Assembly: GCA_009923895.1 (NCBI GenBank) | Contig: RFSP01000083.1 | Span: forward strand, 1-7,640 | Source: Betaproteobacteria bacterium | GTDB lineage: Bacteria; Pseudomonadota; Gammaproteobacteria; Burkholderiales; Burkholderiaceae_C | Direction of reading: 5' to 3' | Length of the DNA stretch: 7,640 nucleotides | Part shown: in pieces, positions 6,079-7,640 of the stretch | How the letters are laid out: the number at the start of each line of letters is the position of its first letter | How positions within the stretch are numbered: position 1 is the first letter of the stretch | The notes under the pieces: model-generated | Databases searched by the model: none | Told to the model about the DNA's origin: nothing | Seen by the model: the letters and a program-made list of their open reading frames with translations, nothing else | Position numbers and translations under genes: made by a program

Positions 6079-6922
6079 AGAAATCGATGGCGCTGACATC
6101 CTTGGTGAGGGTGCCCATGGAAATGCGATCCACGCCTGTGCTGGCAATGTCTCTGAGCTGAGACAGCGTCACTCCACCCGACACCTCCAAGACGGCACGT
6201 CCGGCCGTCAACGTCACCGCTTGGCGCATGCGCTGAAGGTCAAAATTGTCCAGCAAGATGCTTTGGGCTCCCGCCTCCAAAGCTTCTTGGAGCTGTTGGA
6301 GGCTCTCCACTTCGATTTGTATGCCGACGTTGGCATGCAAATCTCTTGCTTGATCCAAGACCGCTCGAATGCCTCCGGCCGCGGCGATGTGGTTTTCTTT
6401 GATGAGTATCCCGTCCCACAGGGCCATGCGTTGGTTCATGCCTCCTCCCACGCGGACCGCATACTTTTGCGCCTGGCGAAGCCCGGGCAAGGTCTTTCGC
6501 GTGTCCAGCACGGCGCAGCCTTTGGGATTGGGCGAGGCGCCTTCGACCGCGCGTGCCACCTGGCGTGTGGCGGTGGCGGTGCCCGAGAGCAATTGCAAGA
6601 AGTTCAGGGCAGGACGTTCTGCGCTCAGCAGCGGCCGCGCCCGGGCCCGCAACGTGCACACCACCGAGTCGGGCACCAAATCAGCGCCCTCGACGTGATG
6701 CCATTGCACCCGGGCTTCGGGGTCCAGTGCCATCACGCACGCATCAAACCAGGCCTGCCCACACAAGACGGCCGATTCGCGCACCTTGACTTGTGCTTGC
6801 ACCCAACGGTCTGCAGGGACCAGCAGACCGGTCCAATCCCCCGTGCCAATGTCCTCGCGCAGGGCGTCGCGCACATTGCGCTCGCGGGCTTGGTCGAGCG
6901 ATTCATTCACATCAAAATTCAT
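6059..6922 (-). CDS. nadC: Quinolinate phosphoribosyltransferase (decarboxylating) NadC
   Basis: Converts quinolinate and PRPP to nicotinate mononucleotide, CO2 and pyrophosphate, where the de novo route joins the common NAD path. Its 287 residues are the usual length. Visible family motifs: LREDIGTGDWT (21-31), AERPALNFLQLLSGTAT (101-117) with Arg103, DTRKTLPGLR (140-149) with Arg142 and Lys143, KYAVRVGGG (153-161), LIKENH (173-178) with Lys175, Glu204 in IEVES, Asp225 in LLDN, VSGGV (247-251) and DRISMGTLT (265-273). At 163-165 it reads NQR where E. coli and Mycobacterium enzymes have NHR, so a substrate-pocket histidine is glutamine; I believe this is common in betaproteobacteria but cannot verify it here. 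AGGGGG (minus strand of 6927-6932) lies 4 bases before the ATG. The start overlaps the nadA stop by 4 bases (ATGA), so the two are probably translationally coupled. No transmembrane or signal segments. Confidence 0.97.
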   Translation of the reverse strand: MNFDVNESLDQARERNVRDALREDIGTGDWTGLLVPADRWVQAQVKVRESAVLCGQAWFDACVMALDPEARVQWHHVEGADLVPDSVVCTLRARARPLLSAERPALNFLQLLSGTATATRQVARAVEGASPNPKGCAVLDTRKTLPGLRQAQKYAVRVGGGMNQRMALWDGILIKENHIAAAGGIRAVLDQARDLHANVGIQIEVESLQQLQEALEAGAQSILLDNFDLQRMRQAVTLTAGRAVLEVSGGVTLSQLRDIASTGVDRISMGTLTKDVSAIDFSMRVTA

Positions 6923-7640
6923 GCGGCCCCCTGGTGCGGCACAAAGCCCTCCACCTTTCGTGTCAGGGTCTGGGGGTGTTGACGCACGAAATCCAGCATG
7001 CGCTCAATGCATTGGACTGCGCCGTGGCGGATCGGGTCCGGCACCTGAATCTCTGGCCCTTGCGTTTGAAGGCAATGCACCAAATTCTCCAGCCCGTTCA
7101 TGGCCATCCAAGGGCAATGTGCGCAGCTTTTGCAGGTGGCGCTCTGGCCGGCTGTGGGCGCCTCAATCAAGACCTTGTCACCCGCCAATTGCCTCATGCG
7201 GTGCATGAGACCGTTGTCGGTGGCCACGATGTACTCTGGTGCGTCGCCATGAATCACCGCTTGAAGCAATTGAGACGTGGATCCCACCACATCGGCCTGT
7301 GCCACCACAGCGGCGGGAGACTCTGGATGGACCAACACCTGGGCTTGTGGGTGCTTCTGCCGCAACAAGCTCAATTCGGTGCCTTTGAACTCGTCGTGCA
7401 CGATGCATGCGCCCGACCAACACAACATGTCTGCCCCGGTTTGCTCCTGGATGTAGCGTCCCAAATGACGGTCTGGGGCCCAGAGGATCTTGCGTCCTAG
7501 GGATTTGAGATGTGCAACGATGGGCAGGGCGCAAGAGCTGGTCACCATCCAGTCGGCCCGCGCCTTGACCGCCGCGCTGGTGTTGGCATAGACCACGACT
7601 TCACGGTCGGGGTGGGCGTCGCAAAAAGCGGCAAATTCGT
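6919..7640 (-). CDS. nadA: Quinolinate synthase NadA, C-terminal two thirds (5' end outside window)
   Basis: A [4Fe-4S] enzyme that condenses iminoaspartate with dihydroxyacetone phosphate to quinolinate. About 239 residues are present, against roughly 350-380 for the whole family. The frame runs open through the right edge, and the GTG at 7594-7596 is an internal valine: the residues before it (EFAAFCDAHPDREVV) read on as NadA. Visible features are YANTSAAVKA, VTSSCA, APDRHLG, GACIVHDEF with one cluster cysteine (codon 7405-7407), VLVHPES, and CKSCAHCPWMAMN (from 7134 down) with three cysteines. The last of these (codon 7114-7116) corresponds to cluster ligand Cys297 of E. coli, whose other two were reported as redox-active. 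The remaining ligand lies beyond the right edge. The downstream gene nadC overlaps by 4 bases, so nadA-nadC form an operon transcribed toward nadB; its promoter is outside the window. Confidence 0.96.
   Translation of the reverse strand, partial: EFAAFCDAHPDREVVVYANTSAAVKARADWMVTSSCALPIVAHLKSLGRKILWAPDRHLGRYIQEQTGADMLCWSGACIVHDEFKGTELSLLRQKHPQAQVLVHPESPAAVVAQADVVGSTSQLLQAVIHGDAPEYIVATDNGLMHRMRQLAGDKVLIEAPTAGQSATCKSCAHCPWMAMNGLENLVHCLQTQGPEIQVPDPIRHGAVQCIERMLDFVRQHPQTLTRKVEGFVPHQGAA
6927..6932 (-). promoter_or_regulatory. Ribosome binding site of nadC inside the nadA tail
   Basis: Read on the minus strand, AGGGGG precedes ATG 6922 by 4 bases, slightly closer than ideal. With the ATGA stop/start overlap at 6919-6922 it supports this start and coupled translation of nadC after nadA. 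Confidence 0.5.

Noticed and set aside
6221..6982. Plus-strand frame of 253 codons across nadC and the nadA end
   Set aside because: The minus strand carries complete NadC and NadA motifs here; this frame has none and would span two real genes in antisense.

Overview
The window is 7,640 bases of dense, high-GC bacterial chromosome. It carries housekeeping genes of a type expected in Burkholderiales (Betaproteobacteria), plausibly Comamonadaceae. That placement is inferred from overall protein similarity and from the TAGAAT-N6-ATG start of nadB, not from a database search. There are no mobile elements, CRISPR arrays, tRNA or rRNA genes, and no stretch over about 80 bases lacks a gene.

Left part (1-1747, + strand): the 3' end of an acyl-CoA dehydrogenase-family gene overlaps by 4 bases (GTGA) the start of a complete, rather short acyl-CoA synthetase (AMP-binding ligase). 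The pair looks like the end of an acid-activation and beta-oxidation operon. Its substrate cannot be read from the sequence.

Middle (1768-4416, + strand): clpB, the ATP-dependent disaggregase, is complete at 864 codons. It sits behind a near-consensus sigma-32 heat-shock promoter (CTTGAAA-N13-CCCCAAAT). Inside the gene, a perfect AGGAGG stands 7 bases before a GTG codon (Val147). By residue offset this matches the internal start that makes the short ClpB form in E. coli.

Right part (4447-7640): three enzymes of de novo NAD synthesis from aspartate. nadB (L-aspartate oxidase, + strand) starts 30 bases after clpB with no Shine-Dalgarno. Its TAGAAT box is placed so that transcription would begin at or next to the ATG, so a leaderless mRNA is likely. 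On the opposite strand, nadA (quinolinate synthase, cut by the right edge) and nadC (quinolinate phosphoribosyltransferase) overlap by 4 bases and converge on nadB. The nadB and nadC coding regions overlap tail-to-tail by 20 bases. Together the three convert aspartate to iminoaspartate (NadB), then with dihydroxyacetone phosphate to quinolinate (NadA), then with PRPP to nicotinate mononucleotide (NadC).

I see no new multi-gene system. The points most worth checking are control features: the dual start in clpB, the sigma-32 promoter, the leaderless nadB start, and the convergent nad gene ends. Two enzyme residue oddities are also listed, in the dehydrogenase fragment and in NadC.
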